Shown: positions 43,627 to 55,400 of the stretch, piece by piece
How the letters are laid out: each line of letters opens with the position of its first letter
How positions within the stretch are numbered: the stretch's first letter is position 1
Notes under the pieces: model-generated
The model's input: the letters and a program-made list of their open reading frames with translations, nothing else
Told to the model about the DNA's origin: nothing
The model's database searches: none
Translations under genes and position numbers: made by a program
Source: Onthophagus taurus
Lineage: Eukaryota; Arthropoda; Insecta; Coleoptera; Scarabaeidae
Direction: 5' to 3'
Length of the DNA: 64,000 bases
Assembly (NCBI RefSeq): GCF_036711975.1
Contig: NC_091973.1
Span: forward strand, 19,344,001 to 19,408,000

Positions 43627-45090
43627 AATATAGTCAGTCGTATCTCGCCGCAAAGCAATCTGTCTGTTAAATTCGGAACAATCCTTGGAGGTGGTGGGGT
43701 GCTCCGCCGGTCTTCCCCTATTTGCACATAGTCCGCACTTTGGCGGTTTCCCTTTATTCTGACAGCCCTTTTCGGCATGCCCACTCCCCGCGCAGTGCCT
43801 ACATTTTTCCTCTTTATCACACACTCTCGCAATGTGTCCAAAGTCCAGACATTTGTAACACCTTGTGACCAGGATATAATCAACTACCCGGCACGATCTG
43901 CTGTCAATGTACAGCCTTTGCAATCCCGTCATTATACGCCACTCTGCCGGCTCGACCTCCATGATCACATTACTGCAACCTTCGCGTTTAGCCAATCGCG
44001 TAATCACTCTCGCGTTTTGTAGAAAGCTCTTCTTATCACACCCCCTATCCGAAAGGTTCCGGTCAAAAACGTTCTGAATGATTTCCGCGTCCGTCAGGTC
44101 ACTCGCGACGTCGAAGATCTGCACCGTCGGTCGCAGCCGCTTAGGTCTCTCTGTTCTGAGGCCCAGGTCCGCGATCGATTTACAGTCCCGAATTTTTGTT
44201 ACCTCGGACAAATCGGCCGCCTCAATCAACACACCCGTATTTTTTGTCGTGCGAATGGCCCTTACTTTAACCGCGCGTAGCTCGTTCCGTAGCACCTTAC
44301 ATACGGCCTCTTTTACAACCTCACTACTCGCGATTTTAGATCCTTCAACCGGTTTCACTAAAATTTTATTCTTTTTTGTTTCAGGTACCCGAGGCAACGC
44401 TCCCGGAGCAATGCCAGACGCCCGAACCGCACCACGAGCCGCCACCGTCGCACCAGCGGCTGCCCCAGCGTAGGACTCGGCCGACGCAATCACCCCGGAG
44501 ACCACAGGTAAGTCCTTCGTTACCTTCAGGTATTTAATCTCCTCCCTCAATTTGATATTATCCACGATGGACTCCCTCAGCTCATCCTCTAGGACGTTCC
44601 ACCGCTGAAGGATCACCGCAGCAGCCTCCTTACTGACCTTGGAAGCCGGAAGGAGAAGGTACTGCTGCAAGGCATTCCTCTCCCTCTTCACCACCTCAAT
44701 CTTTTCATGCGCATAATCCCCTTTGACCCGGGCGAGGACCTCCGCACGCTGCCAAACGCAAATACTGCCGTAACGCTTCGCCCTTTTTTGGATGACTCCC
44801 TGTCCCTCTCACCTTTACTATCGGAGTCCCTCTGTCTCTTCCTCTGTTCTTCGCCAGTCTCCATCGACTCACTAATTTCCGACGGTACTACGGAGTCAGA
44901 ATCTAGCACCCAATTTACTACGTTGCTCACCCCTTCCCCGGTCAACGCCACCTCTCTTTCGGCAACAAGCCTCGCCACCTTTTGTTTGGATTCTTCCACT
45001 TTCTTTCTTCTAGCTTCATCTTCTTTTCTTGAATCTTCATCTTTCCTTTCGGTTTCTTTCTTTCTCTCAGGTTCTTTCTTCTTACGACTT
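43600..45090 (-). pseudogene. R1-like ORF1, right arm
   Basis: Inverted twin of 4665..6149. Here the charged N-terminus is open further upstream to the satellite edge (ESRKKKEPERKKETERKDED). A 1-bp loss near 44725 then shifts the frame, so the protein is split into 44999..44688 and 44694..43600. The three zinc knuckles are intact. The normal stop is lost: the 164-bp deletion fuses the end to a short out-of-frame tail (ASRVCEVR) stopping at 43600. Confidence 0.82.
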
Positions 45091-45097
45091 TCTGTTT

Positions 45098-45590
45098 CGA
45101 AAAAATTCGTTATTAGACACTATAGGTATACAGCGCGGCGCGGACTTTGGGGGTGAATTTGACCCCGTTGGGCACCTCCAAAATTGATGAAATTTTAGGA
45201 TGATTTAGAGGATGCCTTTAGCGATTTAAATCAACCATCCAAACACCGTAAGGTATAACGGTTTCCGAGAAAAAAAATTTGTTATTAGACACTATAGGTA
45301 TACAGCGCGGCGCGGACTTTGGGGGTGAATTTGACCCCGTTGGGCACCTCCAAAATTGATGAAATTTTAGGATGATTTAGAGGATGCCTTTAGCAATTGA
45401 AATCAACCATCCAAACACCGTAAGGTATAACGGTTACCGAGAAAAAAAATTTGTTATTAGACGCTATAAGTATACACCGCGGCGCGGACTTTGGGGGTGA
45501 ATTTGACTCCGTTGGGCACCTCCAAAATTGATGAAATTTTAGGATGATTTAGAGGATGCCTTTAGCGATTTAAATCGACCATCCAAACAC
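45098..45590 (+). repeat. 172-bp satellite, about 2.8 units (right arm, inner)
   Basis: Units start with 'actttgggggtgaa' at about 45144, 45316 and 45488. Counterpart of the single partial unit at 4531..4664. One unit has 'gactccgttgggcacc' instead of 'gaccccg'. Confidence 0.92.
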
Positions 45591-46850
45591 CGACCACGGC
45601 TTCAGAGAAACAATTTCGTTATTAAATTGTACACGTATGTAAAGCAGATAGTAGGTGCCTTTAGCGATTTTAATAGATTATGAAAACTGCGAAACTCTTA
45701 ATATTTCATGGAGAAAATAAATTTTGTTAAGAAAGGCATTTTGTAGTTTTATGGGGTTTTAGTCGTTACTGGCAAAGGGTAAGAACTCCGCCACGTGCAG
45801 TTACAAAAGGTGCAGGTATTAAGGAAAAAATATGTCCATATTTTTTGCATTATAAGTGCATTCCGGGAAAATAGTTGACGACTTATTCGGTGTTGTTTTA
45901 GAGCGTCATACACATTTTTTAGATTTTGCCAGAAGGGTGAGGAGTAAACTTATAATATATAAAGATTCCTCAGCTATTGCAGAGATCAGCTGTTCTAGTT
46001 ATCTCTTGTTAAAACCAGTGACCAGTGAAGATGTCGACGAAATTACTGTTTTTGGGCGATAGTAATTTTTGCCGAATGCTACGTACTAGAACTAACTACA
46101 AAGTATTTGTTCTAACAGATGTGAAATTAATTCCTACTAATGGTATATATTTTAGGACGACAACCAAAACAGTCAAGCAACGGAAAATATTTCCTCGACT
46201 TAGCAGTAGGCGGTCAAACAATACTAAAACTTTTGCGGCGCGCAAAGTGTATTCCAAAAACATGTTCCCCTTGGTTTTGTGGAGATATTGTTGAACGTCA
46301 TATCGTTATAATGATAAGAACTAAAGATATACTCCATAAAACATCACCACCCCAACTGAAGTCCCAATATTCTCACCTCTTCCGCTTCCTTCTTTCCTTA
46401 AATCCTAAAGGAATACAAATTTGCACAATTCCTCCCTGCAAAAACTTCGAGTCTGTGAACGTAAGATATTATAACTTCTCTGTCATGCTATAAATAAATA
46501 CTCTCCATGCCTTTATAGGAAATCAATCATTACATTCGACGGTTTTGTGCTGAAAAGCAAATCAATTGTACCGACATTGAAGCAATTGTTAACAGAACCA
46601 TGATGGAAGGGTAACAAAACGTAAAAATGTTTCTTTTCTTATGTATTTAATACAAATTTCTACACAGGGATGTCATTTACTGAAATGAACAAGGGTTGGA
46701 AACGGTCTGGAACGCGGTAGCAAGTAATTATAATCATATTCTCAATCCATTACACAATTTAATTATAAGTAAAACAGACCATTAATATAATAAATTTCTT
46801 TCTCTATCAAAAGTTTTTTTTCTATCAAAAGTCCACCCTCCAAATCATCC
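45591..46850. other. Foldback core, right arm
   Basis: Inverted twin of 3286..4530. The SGNH-like frames are at 45856..46062, 46025..46294 and 46140..46493 on the plus strand, with LFLGDSNFCRML and ICTIPPC. The proline block is better preserved than on the left (ICTILPC). The same frame break separates the blocks. Confidence 0.6.
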
Positions 46851-47272
46851 TAAAATTTCATCAATTTCATTCACCCCCAAAGTCCGCGCCGCGGTGTATA
46901 CTTATAGCGTCTAATAACAAATTTTTTTTCTCGGAAACCATTATACCTTACGGTGTTTGGATGGTTGATTTAAATCGCTAAAGGCATCCTCTAAATCATC
47001 CTAAAATTTCATCAATTTTGGAGGTGCCCAACGGGGTCAAATTCACCCCCAAAGTCCGCGCCGCGCTGTGTACCTATAGTGTCTAATAACAAATTTTTTT
47101 TCTCGGAAACCGTTATACCTTACGGTGTTTGGATGGTTGATTTAAATCGCTAAAGGCATCCTCTAAATCATCCTAAAATTTCATCAATTTTGGAGGTGCC
47201 CAACGGGGTCAAATTCACCCCCAAAGTCCGCGCCGCACTGTGTACCTATAGTGTCTCATAACAAATTTTTTT
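46851..47272 (-). repeat. 172-bp satellite, about 2.4 units (right arm, outer)
   Basis: Reverse orientation relative to 45098..45590, so the core is again flanked by inverted satellite. The last unit breaks off in an A/T run directly against the R1-like leader ('tttttgtaatttatg'), skipping roughly 1.1 kb present on the left. Confidence 0.92.
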
Positions 47273-47351
47273 TTGTAATTTATGATTTACTACGAGCGCA
47301 GCTGAGAAGCGTGCGTTCGCGTTGAATGCATAAACACGACTGAACAGTACC

Positions 47352-47424
47352 ATTGGAACAGAGATTGCCCTCTTCAACAGACCAACTCTTCAGGAAACGA
47401 AGCAGCGGCCGTTCGCCCAGCACA
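47352..47424. repeat. Candidate target-site duplication beside the R1-like 5' end (right arm)
   Basis: Right-arm equivalent of 1415..1487; direct repeat of 40312..40386. Confidence 0.7.
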
Positions 47425-49907
47425 GTTCGAGCGGCCGCAATCTCCACATTAGAAGAACCCGGCCGGTCGACGCGTTCCTCCGCGGTGACTATTGCGACTA
47501 CTGGAGGACGCCGCGTGGCGCTCCTCGATTCGGGATCCACAAACAATTTCGTGCGATCAGACGTTGTGCCATCGTATGGACCCCGCGTGTGTTTCCTCCG
47601 CTATAGCGCGCTAGTCAAGCCGATCCAGACGCTTTACTCCCTATCCACGGGAGGACCGTGGTGCAGTTCGCTATTGACGGGGTTCAATGTGAACAACAGT
47701 TCCTGGTGGTTCCGCGTCTAAGCGCCCCGTTCGTACTCGGCGATCCGTGGTTTCACGATTACGAAGTGGTACTGGACTTTCAACGCGGTTGTTTCCATTT
47801 CGGGAACGAGAAACGCGCTACAGTGTATTTCCGGCGAAACATCTCTTCAACTCCTCAACCTAAGTTTGACGTTTCTTCCATCCGCCACCAAGTTCCAGAT
47901 GAGTACCAAGAGGCGTTGTATACTGTACTTCGCGCCTTTCCTAATGTGTTTGCCGACTCTCGCAAAAGCACATCTGGCACCACGGAACACAGACTGGACC
48001 TCCTTGAAGGGGCAAGGCCTTTCCGTCTACCACCTTACCGCTGCTCTCCCGCCAAGAAGGAGTTCATCGCGCGCGAGGTAGAGAGGATGTTGGCGGACGG
48101 TGTGATCGAGGCCAGCCGTTCTCCGTATTCTTCCCCGATTGTCCTGGTGAAAAAAAAAAGATGGCACAAGCCGGTTTTGTATCGACTACCGTCGATTGAA
48201 CCAGCAGACTAAGGACGAGTCTTCAGCACTTCCCATCATCCACGAGACCCTGCGGGACCTCAGCCAGGCCACAGTTTTTTTCAAGCCTCGACCTGCGGTC
48301 CGGGTACTGGCAGATCCCAATGGAGCGAGGATCCCGGGCTCTTACAGCATTTACAACTCCGGACGGGGCTGTAAATGCTTATCAGTTCCGGGTTATGCCC
48401 TTTGGCTTGAAAAATGCTCCCGCCACCTTCCAAAAGTTGATGAGTCAGGAAGTGCTTCCGGGATATCTGCGAAGGTTTGCGCTGGTTTACCTCGACGACG
48501 TGATAGTGTACAGCGACTCGTGGGAAGATCATCCCAAACACCTACACCTTGTGTTCGAAAGGCTTCGCTTGCACGGGTTGCGGTTGTCGCCAGAAAAATG
48601 TCAACTGGGCGCGACAACCATCGACTACTTGGGTCACCGAATTACGCCAGGCGGAGTTGAGCCCCTGCCAACGCACATCAACGCCCTCTGCAGCGCCACG
48701 AGCCCGACCAACAAGAAGCTGCTTCGTTCTTTCTTGGGCCTGTGTAACTGGCTCCGCGGTTTTGTGCCTCGTTGTGCCGAGGTGCTGACGCTACTCACTA
48801 ACCTGTTACGCGGGCAAAACAAATTTAAATGGAATTCGGACGCAGAAGAAGCGTTCCGTCGGATCAAACAGCTACTGAATCATCCACTGCAACTGCGACG
48901 CCCCAACTTCGACCAACTATTTGTATTGCAAACAGATGCCAGTGGGAAGGATATTGCTGCGGTACTGTATCCCGGAAGAAAGATAGTCGCATTTGCCAGC
49001 ACTAAGCTGTCTCCTACCGAACAACGGTACCACGCCAATGAGCAGGAATGTCTGGCGGTCATATGGGCGGTGCGTTACTTCCGTAATAAACTTGGAAGAT
49101 CGTCGATATACCTTGCGTACCGACAGTAAGGCTCTGTTATGGCTGGACACAATGAAAGATAGGAACGCCAAGCTAACGCGACGGGCACTCCTCCTGCAGG
49201 AATTCAAATTTACGGTGGAACACGTTCCGGGAACACAGAACGAGCTCCCGGACTTCCTCTCGCGACAGCCAGTTCACGAATCGACGACGGAACATAGTGT
49301 GCCGGACACCGACCGGATGTTTATACCATTGCCCACCGAACAAAAATCGATAGATAGACGAAGCCACCATATTGCGTGCCTAGAAGTACCAGGGTTGGCC
49401 GACGACGTGAAGGAATGCCAACGCCGAAACCCTCATGCACAGAATCTCATTCAGACCCTGAACACGATCAACCAGGCGGGTCCTGTTAATCCCGGCGAAG
49501 CTAGGATCGTCGACCAATACTCCGTCTACGAGGGATTACTATGGAGACGACATCCAGACGGCAATCGGCTGATTGTACCGCAGGACATGCACGCACAAGT
49601 TCTGCATGCCTACCATGACGCTTCCCTCGCGGGACACCCTGGGGCCGAAGAAACAACGAGGGCCATTCTGAAGAAGTATTGGTGGCTCGGGCTGGAAGAG
49701 CAAGTGAAAGATCACGTCCGAAGTTGCTGGACTTGCGCTTCCCTTAAACGAGGCCCTCTGCAGGAACGGGCCCCGTTGCGGCCCAGGACACCAACCCAGC
49801 CCTGGGAAGTGATCGCCGTCGATCTCATGGGTCCGCACCTACATCGACTGGGACTCTGCCTTGCGCCGTTGGGGTTGCCTACATTGGACCACCCCCATTT
49901 ACCATCC
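47352..49907 (+). pseudogene. Gypsy-A pol (protease, RT, RNase H, partial integrase), right arm
   Basis: Protease LLDSGSTNNFV at 47353..47721; linker and RT start at 47658..48212; RT continues at 48320..49129 with MPFGLKNAPATFQ and YLDDVIVYS; RNase H LQTDASGKDIAAVLY; the integrase zinc region (HDASLAGHPGAEETTRAI...CWTCASLKRG) is in 48993..49973. Frame breaks occur at the A-run near 48155..48165, near 48290 and near 49115. The integrase core is deleted from just after AVDLMGP to sequence corresponding to WGCLQWTTPIYHP in Gypsy-C (about 49835), and coding ends near 49907. The first 73 bp are the direct-repeat copy beside the R1-like 5' end. Confidence 0.87.
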
Positions 49908-49908
49908 T

Positions 49909-51472
49909 GTAACGAAGTTACATTATTTTTATTTTTCAAAAACCGAATATTCCGAAAAATTACCGAAAATTAAATATATCCGAGTATACTTCCCACAATA
50001 CCTCGATACGTTACAGTTTCCACCCGATTTGTAGAAATTCCGAAAAAGATATCTTATCTCCTTATCACCGCCCGTTTATGCAACCCAATTCACATTTTAT
50101 TAATTTTGATAATTTTCTTAATTAGACTTTGATTTTCTCCGTTTTCCATTTCGAAACCGTTATCTTAAATTCCAACAACGTTCCCTGACCGAATCATCAA
50201 TAAATGAAAGTAATTAATAAAATTGCTAAATCACGAAAACATGTGCTCTCCGAAAAATTATTATCAAATAATTAAATAATTCCGAAATTAACAAATTTCC
50301 AAACAAGACACGACAAGCAACATGTTTCTATCAGTCCAGCCGACCGTCCCGAGGAAGTTTCAGCAGCCAGCGAGCTACCGTCGAGCTACCGTATAGCGAC
50401 TATTTTTTATGATGCGGAATTAGAAATCGTAGACCGATCAAACCAATTTCAAACATTTACAAATATCATGAAATAACTGTTGAACGATTTTAAAGATGAT
50501 CCGCTTATTATTAATACAATAATTCACCGAAAATCATCCCGCATCATAATTAATTAAATTACTCCGTTCCTGATGGTCATCCGTTGAAAATATTGCCCAT
50601 GTAGGATTGCCCCGAACATCACCCAACTGCTGGAATTGTTTTGTGTTAAGATGCGCGTAAATTAATACCGATTAATTGGTTTTAACGTGAAACACGTGGT
50701 CGGGAAAACGTTTGTGAATATAAGTGCAGTAAACAGTGGCCGATTTTGTTAAAAATATGTTTGTGATTTTCCGTATAAGTAAGGGTATCTTTTGATTTCT
50801 GTTATAAATTTTTCCGTTAATTATTGTTGATTAATTGTTAATTACTCCGCCGTTCCTTAGCCGATTTAACCGTTCAAAGACAGCAATTATGTAATTTTGT
50901 GTCCCGCATCCGATAGCGCCGTCAGAATTTTGCTATTTTTGTTAATTAGCGCCGCGCATTGTAAATTAGTCTTTGATAACTTGTACTGATACGATCCCCC
51001 ACGCGGAAAAATCCAGTTTTCCCCCCAAAATGGTATAAATAGCCGGCCAAAATTCTGATTTTGAAACAGTTCTTCATCAGTTCTACGACAGCTTCAACAG
51101 TCCGCAACAGCCGTGATTAGTTCCGAAGACACCCGCTAATTTTTCTTAGAAATACCCGTATTTCAATTTTACCGTAAGTCCGATTTATTTTGAAAGACTT
51201 TGATTTTATTTTTGTTAACTTTCATTAATTTTTGTACATTTTGTCCCAACCTTAATACTCTTGGAAGGTTCTTCGAGTATTCCGTTCCTTTACACCTTAG
51301 GAAGGTTTCCAGGTGTATCCTATACCTCCGCCTCATTTTTTTTGTTTGTTTAATTTAAACTCATTTACTATAAAGTCAAAGTCTTGTCAATTTATTCCCA
51401 CCGTCCCCATTCTCCGACCGTGGTCAAAAAGTAATAAACTGCTCTCCCATTTAAGGAGGTAAACAAAATTAC
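49909..51472 (+). repeat. Possible solo LTR (about 1.56 kb), boundaries uncertain
   Basis: A long stretch without ORFs starts at TGTAACGAAG, exactly where Gypsy-A coding sequence stops, and ends near AAATTAC, where errantivirus-like integrase begins. It contains TATAAATAG at 51034. A TG start, a TATA box, no genes and unrelated flanks suggest a solo LTR or a recombination product. No target duplication or partner LTR is visible in the window. It could instead be untranslated sequence of another element. Confidence 0.4.
51034..51042 (+). promoter_or_regulatory. TATA box in the putative LTR
   Basis: TATAAATAG, with possible initiators 'aacagttc' about 32 bp and 'catcagttc' about 43 bp downstream. 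Confidence 0.55.
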
Positions 51473-51690
51473 CTCGGAATAATCGAAACAATTAATGAAA
51501 TAAAAAGAAACTACTCGTGGAAAAATTTACAACAAATGACAAGTAAATACATAGGAAATTGTGAAACATGTCAGAAAACAAAATATGAACGACACCCAAT
51601 TAAAACACCATTATTATTAACAGAAACACCAACAAAACCAATGCAGATTATGCATATAGATTTATTCAAAATTGATAATGCAATGTTTCT
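51473..51690 (+). pseudogene. Errantivirus-like integrase fragment
   Basis: An open reading stretch with IKRNYSW, NCETCQKTKYERHP and HIDLFKID: the second half of the integrase zinc region (the two Cys) and the first Asp of the core. The histidine part is cut off at the putative LTR and the rest of the core is cut by the PLE at 51690. The env and LTR at 53990..58690 probably belong to the same element. Confidence 0.7.
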
Positions 51691-51692
51691 TC

Positions 51693-53722
51693 TTAAATTA
51701 CTTCTTCACTTAAATTAGCGACAAAAGGAACTTTTTTATATTTAACTATAGTGTTTTGTTCATTCATCCTGTTGTTGTTAAGTTGATTATGTATATTTGA
51801 TGAAAACAAAAGTTTGTTAAGCAGATTGGACGGATAACCATTGTTAATAAACGTGTCTCTTAAGAAAGTTAGGTTATCTTTAAAGAATATAGGGTCACAT
51901 ATCTGTGTCACTCTGTGCTTCATCGCCAAAATAGTTGAAACCTTATGTCCAAAATTATGATCTGATTGAAAATGCAAATACCTTCCCGAATAAGTTGGTT
52001 TAACATACCAATTGAAAAGAATGACATTATCTTCATTACGTATTAATTTAGTATCAAGAAAAGGGATGCTATTGTCTTTCTCAATCTCTATGGTAAATTG
52101 AATGCTCGGATGAAAGTTGTTAAACGATTCTAAAATTATGTCGATATCATCCCTGTGTACACCCAAAATTAAGTCATCGACATATTTCTTAATGAAATCA
52201 ATTCTAAAATTTGTGTTGTTTAATTTTAAAACTTCATCAATTACAAAATCCATAACTAGTGAGGCTAAGACCGGAGAAATTTTTGAGCCCATCGGGGTAC
52301 CTTCAACCTGGTGATATACTACGTTATTATAGGTGAAAATGGAGGTATCAAAAATCAACTTTAAACTCGACAAAAAAATGTTCTCATTCCAACTGCAATG
52401 TTGCGCAATCAACTCCCATTTATCCACGACAATCTTATTGACTAAATCCAATGGAATAACCGCAAAAAGGCTCACGACATCAAGTGAAATCAAAATGTGA
52501 TCCTGCGGAAGTTTGTAACCCTTAAAGTCATTAACAAAATCAAAAGTATTACTGATATTGTAGTTAGTCCTCTTGCTGAAAGCTGAGCTTAGCAAATCCG
52601 CCATGTATCCCGACAAACCGCACGACGCCGTGCCTATAGACGAAATGATAGGTCTTAATGGTATTCCGTCCTTATGGATCTTAGGTAAGAAGTAAGCCTT
52701 AGCCAGAATAGAATTATGTTTAGTCAATCTCTTAAGTTCACCATCATTGATGAATTTCTGTTCATACAGATGTTTAATAAAGTTATTAATTTTGTTTTGT
52801 ATGTTATTAAGAGGGTTTTTGTTGAGGACCTTATAGACTTTTGTGTCTCCCAACATTTCTGTGGCACCTCTTAGATAAGAATCTCTATCCATAAGAACTG
52901 TAGTAGCCCCCTTATCAGCTTTTGTTATTATAACTGAAGGGTTTTCTTTAATGAATTTTTTTGTGTTAATTAACATTTCATTTAGTCTACCGTGCAACCC
53001 ATCACACGCTTCCCGGGAACATTGATGATTGGTGATAATATTCGTTAATTTAGCCCTTACTATATTTCGTTGTGACAGATTTACATTGTAAATAATATTT
53101 TCTAAGAACATTAGCAAACGTTTTAAATTAAAGTTAAAGCTATTTGTTGGTAGATGAAATTTAGGACCTAAAGACAGTAAGGTTGACACATCCGCAGGAA
53201 CATTAATATTAGTCAAATTAACTAACCATTTTTTATTATTAATACAAAGCTTATTATCCTCTCTAGACTTAGCCAACAAGAGGTCAAATTTTTTGCGATT
53301 AATGTTTTTAGTTACTTTGAACACTTTGTTATATTTAAATTTTAATGAATTAATAAATCTAAGAAATACATTCTCCGGTAAAATTAGCCCAACTCGTTCA
53401 AATAATTTATTAATGGAACTATTACTTTTCTGTATAACATCTAATGTAATCTTTATTTCTAAATTTAAAATACTTGCCGCCCACCTTTCACAGTTTTTCT
53501 AATATTCCTTAATAGTTCATAATTTCTGGTCTCTAATAATCCCGTCCAATTTCTTGAGCAATCCCTGATATGTGTAGGAACGACTCCTAGTCTTCTACTA
53601 CTGATTAGAAAAGTCAACCGGTTGTTCATTTTTGCTAGTTTGATGTTAAGTCTTGATAATTGTTTGAGATTCCTAGTGGTTTCTATCCCAAATTCTCTTG
53701 CTATGTCATCAAAAAAACCCAT
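51693..53722 (-). pseudogene. Penelope-like element reverse transcriptase, lacking the endonuclease
   Basis: The N-terminal frame 53722..53465 is followed, after a break, by 53324..51693 (543 residues). The RT shows KADKGATTVLMDRDSYLR, YFLPKIHKDGIPLRPI, GLSGYMADLL, SLDVVSLFAVIPLD, EGTPMGSKISPVLA and KYVDDLILG, the characteristic order of PLE reverse transcriptases related to telomerase RT. After KYKKVPFVANLSEEVI the frame stops; the linker and GIY-YIG domain expected next are missing, exactly at the junction with errantivirus-like sequence. A 3' truncation is odd because PLEs usually lose the 5' end, so a secondary deletion is likely. Confidence 0.9.
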
Positions 53723-53989
53723 ATCTATAACGATGCAGGAAAGAAGTATCTACGACCGATACAAGTGAGCAACAAGTAAATGCGACTATTCGGGGTGTAC
53801 GGTCCAGGTTTTAATTAAAGAAACAACTTTTTAAAAAGCTAATATTTCGGTTATTTATTATAACCTTCCTCAGAGCATTTTTTATTGCTACAAGAGATTA
53901 ACAAAGCTAGAGTTATAAATTGTAATTTAATAAACACTTACTTATTTTTTGAAACTAACAATTGCAGAACAACCGAAAAACATCATCAT
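53723..53989 (-). other. 5' region of the PLE
   Basis: Non-coding PLE leader containing the candidate hammerhead. The junction with errantivirus env sequence is somewhere between about 53880 and 54000. Confidence 0.5.
53838..53878 (-). ncRNA. Candidate hammerhead ribozyme upstream of the PLE RT gene
   Basis: On the minus strand: CTGAGGA (53873..53867, matching CUGANGA), stem II GGTTAT / ATAACC around an AT-rich loop, then GAAA at about 53848..53845. It lies about 120 bp upstream of the PLE N-terminal frame and on the same strand, the position known for hammerheads in PLE terminal repeats. Confidence 0.65.
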
Positions 53990-55400
53990 AATTAACGGAT
54001 CATAAAGGATCCAGCGAACTATTAACACAACTGGATGAATCAACGTGCGTACAAGAGGTCTGACAGGTAAAACCTCTTTTATATAAAAATAACAAGTGCT
54101 GTTTAAGAATTGAAAAAACTCTTATAAAATACTCTCATATAAAAGAAATAACGGAATCAATAGGAATACTACCGATACGACTAGGTGTAGCATACAATAG
54201 TAAGTTATATTTTGAAATAATGACCCAATTAGATCTAAATAATATAATGAAATTATTAAATTATATTATTATTATTATTATTATTATATTATTATTATTT
54301 TATTAAATTATGGCTAAACAATTACTAAAATCAGTGATTCACAAAATCATATTTCAAACAATTATATGAATACTATCAGATATCTGAATGAAACAACTGA
54401 TAAAATTAATAATAACTTTATGCAAATAAGTCAAGAAATCAATAATTTAAATAAAAGAAAATCAAAACAAGATAAATTACATGCTCAAATATCATATTTA
54501 CATGAATTTAACGTAAAATTAAGTGATTTAATTGAAATCATAAATTTGGCAAAAAGAAATATTTTACATTCACTATTAATACCGTCAGAAAAATTAATTG
54601 AAGAAATAAAAAATATTAATTTCGAAAATAATCATAAATTTCCTTTTGAAGTATTAATTGAAAATGAGTATTTAATTGAAAGTATGTTAAACGTAAAAGC
54701 ATACCAAAAACGAAACGTTTACGTGTATATCATTCAGGTGCCTATAATTGATAATAATGAGTATCAATATTATGAATTGTATCCATTAACAACACTGATT
54801 AATGATACATATTGTAATAATATCACTTATGATATTATTAAGAGGTGGCGTTAATATAAAAAAATAAAAGTCATGGAAACAAAAAAAAAAAAAGAAATGA
54901 TAATAGTAAATAAACAAAAAACGCGTTAAGTCGAATTTTTGAATTAACGAATTTCTGTTTGAACCTGCTCCCGAAATATTCTATGATATATGTAAAAATT
55001 GTGTTTTGATAATAAAATACACGTTCATCACAATATGTTCAAATCGAATCAGAATTACGATTTATAGCCGCTAATGACGATACGTACATTTTAATGAACG
55101 AACCATGTAAAAGTTTAAAACAAAACGAATTCTTATGTTTCAATCAAATTAATCGATACAATAAAGAAAATTGTGAATTAAATATTGTAACACATGGTAG
55201 TATAAAATATTGCAAATTATATGAAGTAAATATCAAATCTATTAATATACTAGAACATCCAGATATAACAATTCTAATTTTAAAAGAAAATGTAGAAATT
55301 AAAGAAACATGTGGAAAATTAACTAGAATCCTAAAATTAAAAGGTACATATCAAATTGAATCGGTGATTGTTGAAAGGATGCTAAGTCCAAAAATCAACG
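53990..55400 (+). pseudogene. Errantivirus-like envelope (F-type fusion protein relative), N-terminal and middle parts
   Basis: Env of an env-bearing gypsy/errantivirus retroelement, an old endogenous copy. Pieces: an N-terminal stretch at about 54080..54310 (with a TGA near 54060 and an ATT microsatellite run), a helical middle part at 54366..54854 (heptad-like NETTDKINNNFMQISQEI), and a Cys-rich part at about 55040..55429 (MNEPCKSLKQNEFLCF). Between 54860 and 55040 the frame is lost to an A-rich segment. After about 55390 the sequence is interrupted by the insertion at 55440..57700, and the membrane anchor is at 57770..58109. The gene is clearly non-functional. Confidence 0.75.
54256..54310. 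repeat. ATT microsatellite within env
   Basis: A run of (att)n/(tat)n of roughly 50 bp that adds an Ile-rich stretch to the reading frame. Confidence 0.85.

Larger units (their letters stand above)
40387..47351 (-). mobile_element. R1-clade non-LTR retrotransposon, right-arm copy
   Basis: Inverted twin of 1488..14476 without the CR1-like insertion. Order on the minus strand: short 5' leader (47273..47351), satellite and foldback core, ORF1, ORF2 and 3' UTR. It carries two private deletions (endonuclease start and RT catalytic core), a private ORF1 frameshift and a nonsense codon in the endonuclease. Confidence 0.85.
33711..48839. repeat. Right arm of giant inverted repeat
   Basis: This is the inverted partner of 1..19584. 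Most matching protein segments differ by only a few residues. Private features are the Jockey-type insertion at about 33814..35389, a ~385-bp deletion near 41880, a 164-bp deletion near 43625 and different satellite copy numbers. The matching sequence probably runs on to the right past 48839, but the left arm is cut there by the window start, so the outer end cannot be seen. Confidence 0.95.

Noticed and set aside
54860..55040. Small A-rich segment as a separate SINE or MITE in env
   Set aside because: It interrupts env similarity, but no terminal repeats, target duplication or polymerase III boxes were visible.
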